Below are positions 41,960-55,900 of a stretch of 64,000 bases of DNA, one piece after another (the stretch's first letter is position 1; each line of letters begins with the position of its first letter). The position numbers were made by a program, and so were the translations under genes. A model generated the notes under the pieces. That model saw nothing but the letters and a program-made list of their open reading frames with translations, ran no database searches and was not told where the DNA came from. This stretch comes from Pseudofabraea citricarpa (lineage: Eukaryota > Ascomycota > Leotiomycetes > Helotiales > Dermateaceae): contig JAPWGK010000014.1 in assembly GCA_029641185.1 (NCBI GenBank), positions 496,001-560,000 on the forward strand, in the 5' to 3' direction.

Positions 41960-44900
41960 ATCCTAATAAGGATAATAAAAATATATACGAACTTATAAAA
42001 CTTTTATATTTTATTATATAAAAACCTAGATCCTTAGATTTACTAAAGTTATAATAATATATAATAAACTAGAAACCCTAGAACCTAGAATACATATAAT
42101 AATATATTATTGTACTAGATACTTACTAGTTATAATAAGAGAATAAAATAAATCGTATTAAGATACTAGAATACGAATCCTAGAACTAAAACCTTTAATA
42201 CTTAGAAGTATAAATAAACCTTCGACTTATAATTAAGAAAGATAATAAGAAGAAGAAATTAGATAATAAGATATTTACTTTTATACTAATTAAGACTAAA
42301 AAGAAACTTATAAAAGTACTTATAAGAATAATTAGATAACCTAGAAAAATTAGATATATTATCTTAGGATACGCGCGCCCTTAACCTTTAATACTTATAA
42401 TAAAAGAGAATAAGAATATAAAAAAGCTCTAGAAAGTTAAGAATATAAAGGAAATTATCTTAATAAGATAAAAAGAATACGAACGCTTTCTTTAATTACT
42501 TAATAAATTTTATAAAGAATATAAGCTTACTAGATAAGAATAAAACTAGCTTATATAAGAAGTTTATAATATTATAAGTAACTTAATTAAGTAGTTAATA
42601 ATAAGAGAGTAATAGATTATAAAGTTAGAATAAGAGAACGTCTAGATTAATTAATAGAAATAACTAGTTAGATAAGATAATAAGTATAAATACTTATAAT
42701 ATTTAATATATCTAAGAAATACTTAAGGATAAGAAATAGATTATTTAGCTAATAAGAAATTAGAATATAACCTTAAACGCTTAGAAGGATATATAAGAAG
42801 ATAAAAACTAATTATATAAGAGTAATAAGCTTCTAGATTTATTTATCTTCTTTTTAGGAACTTATAAGGAATTTAAGAACTAGAAGTATATAATTAAGAA
42901 TAAGCTTAAGACTAACTAAGATTACTTTATAAGTAAAACTAATCGTATTAGCTATATAAGTAATAGAATATCTAGAGATATAATTAATTATATCTAAACT
43001 AGATTATATTAATCTCTCTCTAAATAAATTTAATATTATAAATAAGGTCTTATATAAACTTAAACTTATTTATAATAACCTAGATAAAAGAGGAATTATC
43101 TTTCTTAGAAGTTAAGAAACTTTATTAGAATAATAACTTCTTTCTAACTTTCTTTACTAAATTTAATAAACTTATAAGAGAACTTAGATAAAATAAACGA
43201 TCTAAACTAATAAACTTAATATAAAGGTAAATAAAGAACTTTAAGACTTTAGAGTTATACTTTCTAGATAAACCTAATTATAAGAATATAATTATAAGAT
43301 ATAAGAGAAGTAAATTAGAAAGTTTAAGGAAATAAGAAGATCTAAAAGAAATTAGCTCGATTTATAATAAATATCTTTAAGAGATCTTTTACTTTAGATA
43401 AACTCTATTAATAAAGAAAAATTAACTAATTTTACTCCTAAGATAACTAAACTAAGACTTTCTAAGAAGAGAAATAAAAATTATTAAAAGAAAGAGCTTA
43501 TTTTTATTATTATAAGTAAGAATATAAAGCTAAGGATTATTTATATAAAAAGGCTACTAAGATTATTATAATAAAATCCTTAAAAAAGACTACTAAGTCG
43601 GAAAATAAGAAGCCTTAAGAGAAGTTATATCTTAAGATATAAAAAAAGAGATTCCCCTAAAAATTAATATTACTAGATTATCTCTAGGATTAAAGAATAA
43701 TATCCCTTTTATATTATAATATAAGATAGAAAAAATAAAAATACTCTCTTTTATATTAATTAATACTAGATATCTTAGTAAAAATTTTATAGATAAATCC
43801 TTTATATAATAAATATCTTAAATTAAATAAATTAGACTAATAAAACTATAATATCTAAAACCTCTTACTAGATTTAATAATAGATAAATATCTTTTATTA
43901 AATATAAAATCCTAGTTAGCTTTAAAGTTAGTTAGAAATAAGAATTACTAAGCTTCTTCTAGGTTATAAAACTTAGAAGATATAATATTATACTTAGAAA
44001 AATATAAATATCTTTATAAAATATATTACTAGATATAATAAAAAATAAAGTTATATTTAATATAAAAGACTCTAAGGAACTACTAAAAATTTAAATACTA
44101 AGCCTTATTTCTTCTTATATAAATAAGAAAAAAGATTTATATATCTATAAAGAAATAATTAAGATTACTAAGATCTTAAAAGAGAGATAAAATAAAAGAA
44201 CTTCCTAATATACTTTTAATCTCTCTAGAAATCCCTAAAAACTTAAAATAACTAATTAAGAAAAAGATCCCTAGAAGCTCTAAAAAAAGAAAAAATAAGT
44301 ATAAAAAAGAGTTAAAACCTAGACGTATAAAAGAAAAGATTATATAGAAAATTAAAAAAGTAAGACGAAAGACTAAGTAGGAAAAAGTAAACTTACTAAA
44401 ATAAAAACCTTTATATATTAGTACTCTTAGATTTAGAAGAAAAATAAGATAAAAAGAAGTAATAATATTTATTATTTTCCTAAAGAATATTATTAAATAA
44501 TAATAAAGAAATACTAAAAGAGAAGTTAATATTAAGAAATATCTTCTAAAAGAATTATAAGACTTAATTAAGATATTCTTAAAAAAGATTATAAACTAGT
44601 TACTATTATATAAGAGTTATAATTATTATATTAAACTTATAAGAGAAATAAATCTTAGATACGCTTTTTATATAAGATATCTTAAGAGAAGCTTAAACTT
44701 ATTAGAGCTTATATTAAAGAATAATTAGTAAAAGGCTTTATTAATATAAGTAAGATATCTTACTTATTACTAATTCTTTTTATATAAAAGCCTAGAGAAA
44801 GAATTAAGATTTTATATTAATTATAAAAAGCTAAATATAATTATAAAAAAAAATAAATATCTTTTATCTTTAATAAATAAAACTCTAATAAAAATAAGAA

Positions 44901-47578
44901 AGACTAAGTTCTTATTAAAGCTAGATATTAGATATACTTTTAATAGAATTAGATTCTAAACTAAAGAAGGATAAAAAGCTTATTACTTTTTATATTAAAT
45001 AAAGCTTATATAAATATAAGATATTTCCTTTTAGATTAACTAATAAACTTTTAACGTTTTAGAACTTTATAAATAAGATACTCTAGGAATATTCTAATAA
45101 TTTTATCTTATCTTATATTAATAATATTTATATTTATACTAATAAAACTAGAGAAAAATATATAAAATATATTAGAAAAGTCTTAATTAAATTATAAGAG
45201 GTAAGACTTTAAGTAAATATTAAGAAATATACCTTTTACTAAGATAAGATTAAGTTCTTAGGATTAATTATTAGTATAAAAGAAATTAGAATAAACCCTA
45301 ATAAGATTAAGGATATTTAAGAATAAGAAATACCTAAGAACTTAAGAGATATATAAAGCTTTATTAGATTTATAAACTTTTATAAAAGATTTATTAAGAA
45401 TTACTTTAGAATACTTTCTCTAATTAATAACTTAAGTAAAAAGAAGGAAAAAATAAAAGGCTTTAACTAAAATAATAAATATTAGAATATTTTTAAAAAA
45501 CTAAAAAAGATAATTACCTTAATATTAATACTTATATATTTTAATAAAAACAAGTAATATATAATAGAATATAATTTATTAGATTATATTAATATAAGAG
45601 TATTATCTTAATATAAAGAGACGGACTTTTATATCTTATAATATTCTTTTCTAGAAGACTTTTATTAGCTAAGTATAATTATAAAATTTATAATAAGAAA
45701 CTCTTAGTAATAATTAAATATTTTAAGAAATAAAAACCTAAACTTTAGGGAATAAACTTACTTATATAAATATTCTTAGATTATAAGGCTCTAGAATATT
45801 TTATAATTACTAAGAAACTAATAAGAAGATAAGCTAGATAAATAAAATTCTTATTAGAATTTAACTTCTAAATCGTCTATAAACTAGGAAAATAAAATAA
45901 GAAAGTAAATATTCTAATTAGAAGATCTTAAGATAAACTATAAGATAAGTTAAATAATTAATAAAAAGAATAAATATAAATTATTCTTCTTAAAAGTAAA
46001 ATTAATAAAAGAAAGCTCTAGAAATATTTAACTTATATATTTAGGTTATAAGAGTAAAATAAACGATTCCTAAGTATATCTAGAAGAGATAAAAGAATAA
46101 TTAGTTTTACTAAGAAATTCTTAAGGCTTTAAGAGATAATAAACTAGTAAAAGATATTCCTAAGTTATATTATAAAAATCGAGATAATATTTTATTTTAT
46201 AGGAATCGAGTCTAAGTTCTAGAAGCTTATAAAATAAAATTAATTTAGAAAATATATAAAAAACTTATAGTTAAATATCCTAGCTAAAAAAGGATATTAA
46301 TCTTTCTATAAAATAATTACGTCTAAAAGAATATAAATAAAGATCTTAATTAATATATTAGAAACTATTATATTTATAAAAAGTCTAAATTAAATAATAT
46401 TACTTACTAAAAATACCTAGAACTACTATTAATATTAGATAAATCTTAGAGTTATATATTTATAAACTTTATAACTAGATTTCTAGAAAATAATAAATTT
46501 AATATTATCTTAGTTATAATCTATAGATTATTAAAAGAAAGATATTATATTCTTTATAAATATAAAGATAAAAGAATAAGTATAAAAGAAATTACTAAAT
46601 TATTCCTAAAGAATATATAAAAATATTATAAATTACCTATAACTTATATCTTTAATAAAAGTTCTTAATTTATAAGTAAAATATAAAGAAAGTTTTATAA
46701 GATATTAGGAATTAATATTTAATTATTTATAATAATATACCTAAAGATAAATAATTAGATAAAAAGAATAAATATAAAAATAAAATATTACCTAAGAGCT
46801 TATATTAATTACTTATAAGATAACTAGAGTTAAACTCTACTAATAATAGAATTTATAAGAAATAAATATTAATTTATAAGTATAAAGGTTATATTATTTT
46901 TTATAAATAAAGGATATAAACTAGAATAAATTTTAACTAAGAAAATACTAAGATCGATTAAATATAACTTATAAAAACTAGATTAAACGAAAGATAAATA
47001 ATAGAATTTATAAAAAAAATAAAAGATACTTAGAAATTTATACGTAAAGAAATAACTTAGTCCTAGAATAAGATAAAGAAATATATAAATAAGAAACGAT
47101 CGCTTATACTAAATTATAAACTAGGAGATAAAATTTATATCTTAATAAAAAATATCCGAATATAAAGACTTTTAAGAAAACTAGAATATAAAAATAAAAA
47201 ATCTTATAAGATTAAGAAGAAAATTAAACTAAGCTCTTATAAAGTAAAGTTATTACTAAGACTTAAGATTTATCTTATATTTTACTTTAACTTATTATAT
47301 AAAAACCTAGACGATTTTTTATCTAGATAAAAAGAAACTAAATCTCTCCTAATTAATATAAAAGGAAATAATAAATAAGAAGTAAAAGATATTAAGAATA
47401 TAAAGATAATTAAAGGAAAAGTTTTCTATAAAATTAAATAAATATAATAACTATTAGATTTAGAGTAATATCTAGTAGAAAATTTTAAAAATATATAAGA
47501 AATTCTAAAAGATTTTTACTTTAGATATCTAGATAAATCTTATCTAATATAAAAATTAAATACTTAAAAAGAGGATAA
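41960..47578 (+). pseudogene. gag-pol of element B copy 2, inactivated
   Basis: Homologous to 10950-16557. The mutated CCHC knuckle is at 43499-43540, again with Tyr codons at the Cys and His positions. The reverse-transcriptase catalytic box at 45114-45128 reads Y-I-N-N-I in place of Y-x-D-D-x. Connection, RNase H, integrase and chromodomain-like regions follow in the same order as in copy 1. There are additional single-base indels and RIP-type stops throughout. Confidence 0.8.
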
Positions 47579-47925
47579 TATTATAATTCTTATATAAGTT
47601 ACTTAAGATATATATTATATATTTACTTCTCTTATATATATTTTACTTACTTTATATTATAACTTATTAACCTTAATTATATAACTAGAAATTTACTAAG
47701 TAAGATAAATTATATATAACTTATCTTATATATTTATCTACCTAAGAATACGTATAATAGAGAATACTTAGAGAGTAAATACTAGTATAATAAGAAAGAC
47801 TACTTATAATTAGCTTCTTATACTTTCTTTTCTTTCCTTTCTTTTTCTCTTCTTATACTTAGATCTTTTATTATTAATTAGTTATATTAATCTCTTATTT
47901 ACTTTATATTTTATATATTATAATA
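47579..47925 (+). repeat. 3' LTR of element B copy 2
   Basis: 347 bp, aligned with 41584-41931. Unlike the 3' LTR of copy 1 it has lost the CG and CA words near its start (TATTATAATTC). Confidence 0.9.
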
Positions 47926-47930
47926 ATAAG
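47926..47930 (+). repeat. Target-site duplication ATAAG, right side
   Basis: Second copy of the duplication; element A resumes with ATATAAGGCTTACGTTTC. Confidence 0.88.
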
Positions 47931-50900
47931 ATATAAGGCTTACGTTTCTTTTTCTCCTTAGTTTTAGTAGTCTCTAAGATTTTATTATTATCTAGGCCTA
48001 GTTATATTAAGTTCTTAATAAGAGTTCCCTAAGTACTTAGGAGTTTTTTATTATACCTAGATATCTTAGTATTAATTAATTTATATTAGTAAAATATTTA
48101 CTCTAAAGTATTTAAATTTATAATTCTAGATATTAGAGTAATAAATTTAATAATTCTCTCTAGCTTCTTAGTATTCTTTTAGATACTTATACTTAACTTA
48201 GTCTTCTTAGAGGTATTAGTAATTACTAGGGTACTCCTTAGGCTTATAAGTATAATAATAAGAGTATTAAGTATAATTTATTTAATCTTATTATTTTTAC
48301 TTATTATAATTAATTATAACTAATAATAAGAGTCTAGTTCTTCTTTAAATTTAGTAACTAGTATTATATACTAAAGAGTTATAATATTATCTTATATACT
48401 AATAAAGCTAATTATAATATCTTCCTTCTTATATTTATAGATCTTAGTAAGCTTATATTTACTCGCCTTAATATTAATATTAGATTTAATCTTTATATTT
48501 TTCTTAAGCTAAAATATCTTAAATTAATTATAATAAGAGATCTTATTATTATTATAATATAAATACTACTTTTTAGTAAAAATATCTTAAGATATCTTAG
48601 CCTTCTAAAAGGATATTAAACTAGATCTTATAAGTTTAGGATATACCTAGTTATTACTCTTATCTTTATAAACGATTTTAATCTTTATATAATAAGTAAG
48701 TATTAGGTAGTTACTAGAGAAATAAAAGCGCTTATTATAATACTAATAAATATAATCTTAATCTATAAAGTTAAACTATTAATAGCTAGTTTATAAAATA
48801 CTAATATAAATATTAGTATTAGGATTTATACCTATTATATAACTTAAATTATACTTATAATTATACGCTTTTATTATATAATATATCTTATTAACCTTCT
48901 CTTTAATATTATAATTATTATATTACTTAAGTAATTCTAGCTTATTATTATAAAACTTAATCTCTAATATATTAACTCTAGTATTATTTTTACTAGTAAT
49001 AATAAGTAGTTTACTTTTCTTTTTCTAGTACTTAATTATAATAATCTTAAAGGTAATATAATCTTTTAATAATATCTTAGCTATTATATTAGTAATATTA
49101 TTAATCTTATTATAATTAAGAGCTATTTTAGAGGCTCGTATCTTTATAGTTATATTACTAAGTATTATACTAAGGGTTATAATAATTTATATAAGGTTAC
49201 TAATTATTAGTATAAAAAGAGTAATCGGATTAAAGGTTTTATTTAGATTATTATATAACTAAAGGTTTAATAACTTATTAATAATAATAATATTATTATT
49301 ATCTTACTTAAGTAAGTAAATAAGATTCTTCTTAGCTTAGGTATAAGTCTTAGTAAACTTATAAATCTTAGTAAATATAAAAGTTCTTAGTTTATTATAC
49401 TTAATCTTCTTCTTTTTTATAATAATAAGAATATAATCTTTAGGAAAACTAGAAAGAAGCTTATATATTTATTTATAAGAGCTTAGTTAATTATTACTAA
49501 GTAGTCGCTTAGAGCTTAGCTTATATATTTTTAGGAATTCTAAGATTTTAGTTATATCTTTTTTTAGATAATTAACTAAATATTTAAGAACTTAATAATA
49601 TATTAAAATTACTTAGAGTTATAATTAGCTTATTTTTCTAAGAATACTTTCTTAAAAGTAATCTAATTTCTTTACTTAAAGTTATCTAATATTTTAATAT
49701 AAGAATAAACTAATAAGTAATAATAATTAAGGTATCTAAGAATTAGCTTTATATTAGAAAGATTTCTATTAAGTATTATCTATTTATAATATTAGATAAA
49801 TTTAATAGCTTTTATCTTCTTAAAAAGAGGAATATTAATAAAACTAGGAAAATAAACCTTTAAAGTAATTTATATAATTTTATATATTATCTTAGGCTAG
49901 ATAATTATTTATTTTCCTTTCTTATTAGGAATACTTATATTAGGTAAGATTCCTAAGCTTAATAAGTCTAAAAAAGATATTAAGAGCTTTTTTTTCTTCT
50001 TTTATTTTCGTTTATAAGAAGGAATAAGTAAGAGAAGAAAGTTAATAATAAGAGAGCGTTCTTAAGATAATATTATAATACTAGATTAAAGTTATATAAG
50101 CTTAAGTTAAGTATTAAGCAAGTATTAAGAGAGGATTAAATAAGATAATAAGAAGTTATAAATTATAAAATAATTAGAAAAACTAAGTAAGAGTCTTTTT
50201 AGTTAAACGTTTAAGGCTTTTATTTTACCTAAACGTTTACCTTTTATATATATATAATATATAGCTTTAAAAAGTAAGTTATAAGATAAGATTAAATCTC
50301 TTTTAATCTTATATTATTAAAATATTAAATATAAAAGAAATAACTTAGAATTATATATATCTATTAATATAATCTAAATAAGAAAGCCTTACTTCTAAGT
50401 TTCTATTATTTGCTTTTATTATATATTTCTAGAAAGATAAAATTAATATTATAATTAGATATAATATAAGATTTATTTTTTTTATATTAACTTTCTTAGA
50501 AATAAATAGTTATTATTCTATTACTTTTATATCCTTATTTTACTAGTTATATTATATTTCTTATTTACTCTTAGGCTCTTCTAAGATAATTAATTTCTTA
50601 TTTAAGTATTTAAACTTAGTTTCGTTTATATTTTAAAGCCTAAGTCCTAAGTTTTAGAGAGTCCTAGTATTATATTTTTAATTAGATATTAGATAAATAA
50701 ATAACTTTAATTTTTATATATTCTTTATATTAGACTTATTATTATAAGAAACTTAGTATAAATAAGAGGTAATTAAGATCTAAACTTAAGGATATTATCT
50801 TTTTATTAAGATATTATTATAATAAATATAATCTTTATAATAACCTTAATAGATTTAAGGAATACTTATACTAAATTATAAGTAATATCTATCTTATAAA

Positions 50901-51859
50901 ATTAACTAGAAAATAAATAGTAATATAAATAATATAAACTTTATTAATTAACTAAATAAAATAAACTAAAAATAAATAAAAGGATAACTAATTAATTATT
51001 TATCCTTTTTCTAGTATAATAATATATTACTTTTTTTATCCTCTTATATTCTCTAGCTTTAAGTATAATTTATATCTACTAATATTAACTAGAAGCTTTT
51101 TATTATAGCCTAAGCTTTTAGTAAGGTCTTACCTAGTCTAATATAATTACTCGCTTTATACTTATACTAAGATTAAGGTTATTTCTTAAAATTATTATTT
51201 ATAAATAAAAGTACTAGAGCCTTATATTTCTTTAGTCTCTAGTTCTTAGGGTTTTCTTAATACTATTATTATAATATTCTCTTTTAATTCTCCTTTAACT
51301 CTAGATATTATATCTTTTACCTAGACTAAGGCTTATAAAGATATACCTTTATTATTTAGATAATAATCTTAATACCCCTAGTAATATACGTACTTACGTA
51401 TCTTTAGATAATCTCTAAAGTTATATATTCTTATAATTATAATTATCTCTTATCTTTTATAAGTTCCTAATCCTTCTAATATTCTTATTATTCTAGTTAT
51501 TTTATCTTCCTAAGAACTTTAACCTTTATATTATTATATTATTCTAATTATTACCTATTATTTATTATAAGTTTCTAATCTCCTAAGTATTCTAGTATTA
51601 TCTTTTATATTTATTATTAAGTATTTAGCTTATAAAACGACTCGGATTAATACCTTATATATTTAATAATTAATTATATTTATAAGTTTTAATATCTTTA
51701 GTTACTTTTACTAGTAATCGTATAATTATATTCTAAGTACTCTAAGAGCTTAGCTTATTATTAAAGGTTAATACTAAATAAGCTTATTATATTAATATTA
51801 TAAGTTATAATCTAGTTTATATTTATTATTATATTTAAAGTTCTTTATATAGTTACTAA
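47931..51859 (-). pseudogene. Leader and gag-side region of element A right copy
   Basis: Reverse complement of 4338 to about 8268 of the left copy, with the last bases before the protease continued at 41578-41447 on the far side of element B copy 2. Only broken frames are seen. No firm gag motif. Confidence 0.5.
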
Positions 51860-52162
51860 TATAATAAGGACGATAAATATTAAGGCGTATCCGAATTTAT
51901 AATACTATAAACGTAACTAATAACTAATATAATATATATAACTATATATAAGGTATATTTAGTAATCGAATTAATAGTTATAAAAGTAAGAGGTAAAAGA
52001 AGTAATTAATTAACTATTATAATAAAATATAAATTAATTATATATAACTCCTAGAGCGCTTAAAGAGTACTTGTAAAGCCCTTATATAATAGTACCTAAG
52101 ATAGTAATAACTCCTTATAAAAGCAAAGAAAGTAATAAAATCAAGTATATAATCTTATTATA
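51860..52162 (-). repeat. 5' LTR of element A, right copy
   Basis: 303 bp, reverse complement of 4036-4337. On + it starts TATAATAAGG and ends CTTATTATA. It marks the outer end of the large inverted repeat. Confidence 0.82.
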
Positions 52163-53838
52163 ATATTAGTCGTATTAGAGGTTAAAATAACTTATATATT
52201 ATATATAGTTATTATTATTATTATTATTATTATATAATATCTCTTAGATATATAATAATAGTTAGTTATATTATATAATAATAATAATAATAAATCTTAA
52301 TTCTAAGTAAAATCTTTTAAATATTAGAGTTAGTTTATAAAGTACGAAATTATACTCTAGGATATTATAATATATATTTAGTACTTAATCCTATAAGTTA
52401 TACTTATTTTAGTATTAAACTAAAAGTTCTTATTATATTATACGAAGTATATTAAATAGGATCTTAAGATATTTAAGTCTTAACTTATCTAGGTATTATT
52501 AGATAATTCCTTAGAATATAATCTTATATTATTCTAAGAGATATAATTATTTATTCTTTTTAGTTTTAAAGTAATCTTTTATTATTTATATTATTATATA
52601 AAGATTATAATTCTAGCTAGATATCTTATTATAATAAAATTCGAACGCTTTATCTTAAAATATTATAAAGAATATTAAATAATAGCTATAATCTAGTATT
52701 CTTATTTTATTATAATAATTAAAGAATACTTATATTTTTATATTAAGAATATTATATAATTTACTTATATATTTCCTTTTACTTAATATATTATAGATTT
52801 TTATTAGCTTAATAATTAATTTATTAACTAATAATACTCTAGGTTCTTAAACGTATTATTATTATTATAAAAGACTTTATATAAGATTATCTTAAGGGTA
52901 TAAAGTTATAGAAGGTTACCTTTTAGGCTAGAAACTTAGATTTAGGATATTAATAAACCTTAGGTAAATACTAGGTTAAGATATATAAGAGTTAAAGTAT
53001 TAGTCTAGGTTATATTCTTCTAGTTATATTATATAAGCTTAGTTTACCCTTAGAAAGGTATATATATCCTTAATTAATAGTCGAATATATTACTTTAGTA
53101 TTATTATTAAGCTTATTATAAAGATATTATATAAAGTACTTAATAGGAGTAACTAATATATTAGATCTCTTAGCTTATATATTAAATTAAACTTCCCTTT
53201 ATACGCTTTTATCTACTTCTTAATCTTATCTTTAGTTTATATATAAGGTTTTTTCTCGTTTAGGAAGTTTACTAAAAGTTAAATATAAGATATAAATCCT
53301 AATTTAAGTTTAGTAAATACTTTATATATATATAAGTATATATAAACTTTAGATATAATTACTCTTAATATTATACTAAATATTACTAATATTTATTCTT
53401 AAAATATATCCTTAAAATTATCTTATAATTTATTATCCTTTATCTCTTATTCCTTTTATATATTAATATTTATTATAATATACGTGTTAATAAGTATATT
53501 AGTATATTTATTTATATTAGTTATATTAATTTTATTACCTTATTATTTAGGGTTAATAGGGTATTTTCTCTTTATTATAAAACTTATTATTACTTGTAAG
53601 TTTTATAAAAGATCTTTTCTAGTTAAAATTATATTATTTTATCTAGAGATAATATCTCTTATTTTATATTAGTTAGACTTATAAAGTATCCTTTTAGATT
53701 AAATAAATAAGCTAAGATCTACCTTTAATAATCTTATTAAGAATCTCTATATATTAAGTCCTAAAAAATCTTACTAATCTATAATCTTATTTTATACGTA
53801 AGGTTATTATATAATAGTTAAGTTAAACTACTAATTAA
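52163..53838. other. Decayed AT-rich sequence, unclassified
   Basis: RIP-type sequence outside the inverted repeat. It includes a (TTA)n stretch at about 52,210-52,235. A 62-codon open frame at 53484-53672 is very hydrophobic, but that is what TTA/ATA/TAT-rich DNA gives by chance. No similarity to elements A or B, and no motif recognised. Confidence 0.5.
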
Positions 53839-54047
53839 TATTAGTATAATTATCTTATAGTTATATATATATATAAATAATATATATATAGTTACAAATA
53901 TATATTAATACTTAGTTAATTAATTAGTTAATCTATCTATAAATACGTTAACCTATATATAATATATTATTTATACGAAGTACTAAGACTTAACCGAATA
54001 CTTATAACTTAAGAGATATAAATAAAAAGTATATAATCCTTCTAATA
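53839..54047 (+). repeat. Dispersed repeat, copy 2 (209 bp)
   Basis: Second copy of the repeat at 26376-26568, same orientation. It is 16 bp longer because of an insertion containing GTTACAAATATA after the (AT)n tract. Flanks are unrelated to those of copy 1. Confidence 0.7.
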
Positions 54048-54794
54048 TAATACGTATATATTATCTATCGTATATCTTATATATAATACGCGTATATTAT
54101 CTAATATAAGAATATTACTAATAAAGTATAATCTATTAATTATACTAATATAATATAATAGAAATCTTTTAGTAACCTTATTATTATATATAATATAAGT
54201 GATAATAATATTAATAATAGTTTAGTTAAACTAATTATTAAAAGTAATAATTATAACTTATATAATTATATTTTTAATAAATATAATTTATATAATACGA
54301 TTATTAATATTAGCTACTAGAATAATCGCTAAAGTTATTTACTTACTTATTAATCGTATTAGAAAGCGAGATATAAGATTATTATATTTTAATATTATTA
54401 GTATACTTTTAGTATTACTAATAACTTTCTTAGTTTATAAATATAAGTTAGAGAATAAATAATTAGAGATAAATATAACTAGATAATAATTACGCTTATA
54501 TTAGGAGGAGGAAGACTTATTATTAGATAAACGTAAGTAATATATTAGGAATATATTTATAATATATTATATACTCTTTATACTTTTTTTTTCTTTTAAA
54601 GGTAAACTTAAAATAAATTATCTTATTACTAAGTATTATTTATTATAATCACGTCTACTAGTAATAGTAATAGTATTAAAAAATTAGGTTTTTATTAGGT
54701 ATCTTTAAAACTTTATACTTAATATATTATAAATATATTATTAATTTATTCTAAAATTATTCTTAAATTTATTTTTAATTTCCTCTCTTAGCGT
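54048..54794. other. Decayed AT-rich sequence, unclassified
   Basis: Contains a short near-palindromic run built from ATACGTATAT and ATACGCGTAT words (about 54,049-54,110). The first two members of the TAATATATTA cluster are at about 54,538 and 54,720. No coding signal recognised. Confidence 0.45.
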
Positions 54795-54874
54795 CTCCCT
54801 TAGTAACTCCCTTAATAGCTCCCTTAATAGCTCCCTTAGTAATAGCTTCCTTAGTAGTAGCTTTCTTAGTATTA
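54795..54874. repeat. Tandem repeat, 12- and 15-bp units
   Basis: Three 12-bp units of the form CTCCCTTARTAR are followed by three units of about 15 bp of the form CTYYCTTAGTARTAR. On the minus strand one frame would read a repeated Lys-Gly/Glu-Ala motif, so it may be a low-complexity tail of a lost gene. It is less AT-rich than its surroundings. Confidence 0.75.
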
Positions 54875-55900
54875 TTATTTAATAAAGTTAGAGAAATAAG
54901 AGTAATTAAACGAGAACTAATATAAATTAGCTTATTTTCTTCTTTTACCTCCGAATTAATAAAATTATTAAAAATATTATAAGTTTTATATATATTAGGG
55001 TATTCTAAGGTAATATATTAGGAATATATTTATAGTATATTAGGGATAACTTATTAATCTTTGCTTTTTTATATATCTTATACTTAGACTTATAATTACT
55101 TAGATACTTTATTATAACTTTATTATATTATAATATATTAGTAATATATTATTAATTAATTTAAAAATACTTATAAAATTATTAGCTTTTTTAGGGATAA
55201 AAGGATAATATTACCTCTTTTTAAGGAGCTAGGGCTTTAGTAGACCCTTAATTAGAGTAAGAGGTATTAGAGAAGAGGAAGTAATTATTAGAGTAATACT
55301 ACTACTAGCTTTATTAGCTAGAGTAAATAAAAGGTTATAATTCTTTATAATTACCTAATAGAATTCTATAATATATTAGTAATCTATTTCTAATATATTA
55401 ATAAAATACTTTTATATTAATCGTAGAATAACTCTTCTTAGTAGAGATTATACTCTTCTAAATTATTATAATACGAATATTATAACTAAGGATATAAGTA
55501 TATAGATTTCTTATAGTCGAAAATCGAGCCTAATATATTACTAATATATTAGTAATATATTATATATAAAATAAGAAACTATTTACCTTATATCTATATA
55601 TAATACTATTATCTATATATCTAATATAATAGAATAATTCTTTAGGACTAATATAAAGCTTTTTATCTTCCTAATATATTATAAATATATTAGTAATAGA
55701 TTACCTAAAAATATAAATTATAAGAATAAAACGCGCGCGCAGATTATAAGAAAAGGGGCTATTATATTATTATAATAAACGAGTTAACGCTTAAAAGACG
55801 TTTTATAAGCGTAAAATAATATAAATAATACTCCTATAATATCTGATTAGCTTATAATATATTACGAAGCGTTTAGGGATATATTATATTCTTATAGAGA
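54875..55900. other. Decayed AT-rich sequence with TAATATATTA palindromes
   Basis: Holds five of the seven short palindromic clusters based on TAATATATTA (55011, 55131, 55370, 55531, 55671). A CGCGCGCGC run lies at about 55,733-55,741. No gene is recognisable. RIP-type composition continues to about 55,900. Confidence 0.5.

Larger units (their letters stand above)
41584..47925 (+). mobile_element. Element B copy 2, chromodomain-type Ty3/Gypsy retrotransposon inserted in element A
   Basis: 6342 bp with LTRs at 41584-41931 and 47579-47925, homologous to element B copy 1 from end to end and in the same + orientation. It is flanked by the 5-bp duplication ATAAG (41579-41583 and 47926-47930). The uninterrupted target is present in the left copy of element A near 8269-8273 as CTTAT on +. 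The interior is RIP-inactivated throughout. Confidence 0.93.
32315..52162 (-). mobile_element. Element A, right full-length copy in inverted orientation, split by element B copy 2
   Basis: This is the reverse complement of 4036-23872 over its whole length, with LTRs at 51860-52162 (5') and 32315-32616 (3'). Without element B copy 2 and its target duplication it is about 13.5 kb, within a few bases of the left copy. Order on minus is LTR, gag-side region (51859-47931, then 41578-41447), protease (about 41447-41050), polymerase (about 40210-36630), antisense ORF read on + (33400-36030), 3' LTR. Many single-base differences from the left copy, of the C/T and G/A kind, show that the two have mutated independently and are not an assembly duplicate. 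Flanking 5-mers (AGTAT, ATATT on +) do not match. Confidence 0.88.

Noticed and set aside
53484..53672. 62-codon hydrophobic open frame
   Set aside because: It lies in RIP-type DNA where TTA, ATA and TAT codons give hydrophobic chance ORFs. No start context, no neighbouring exon and no family.
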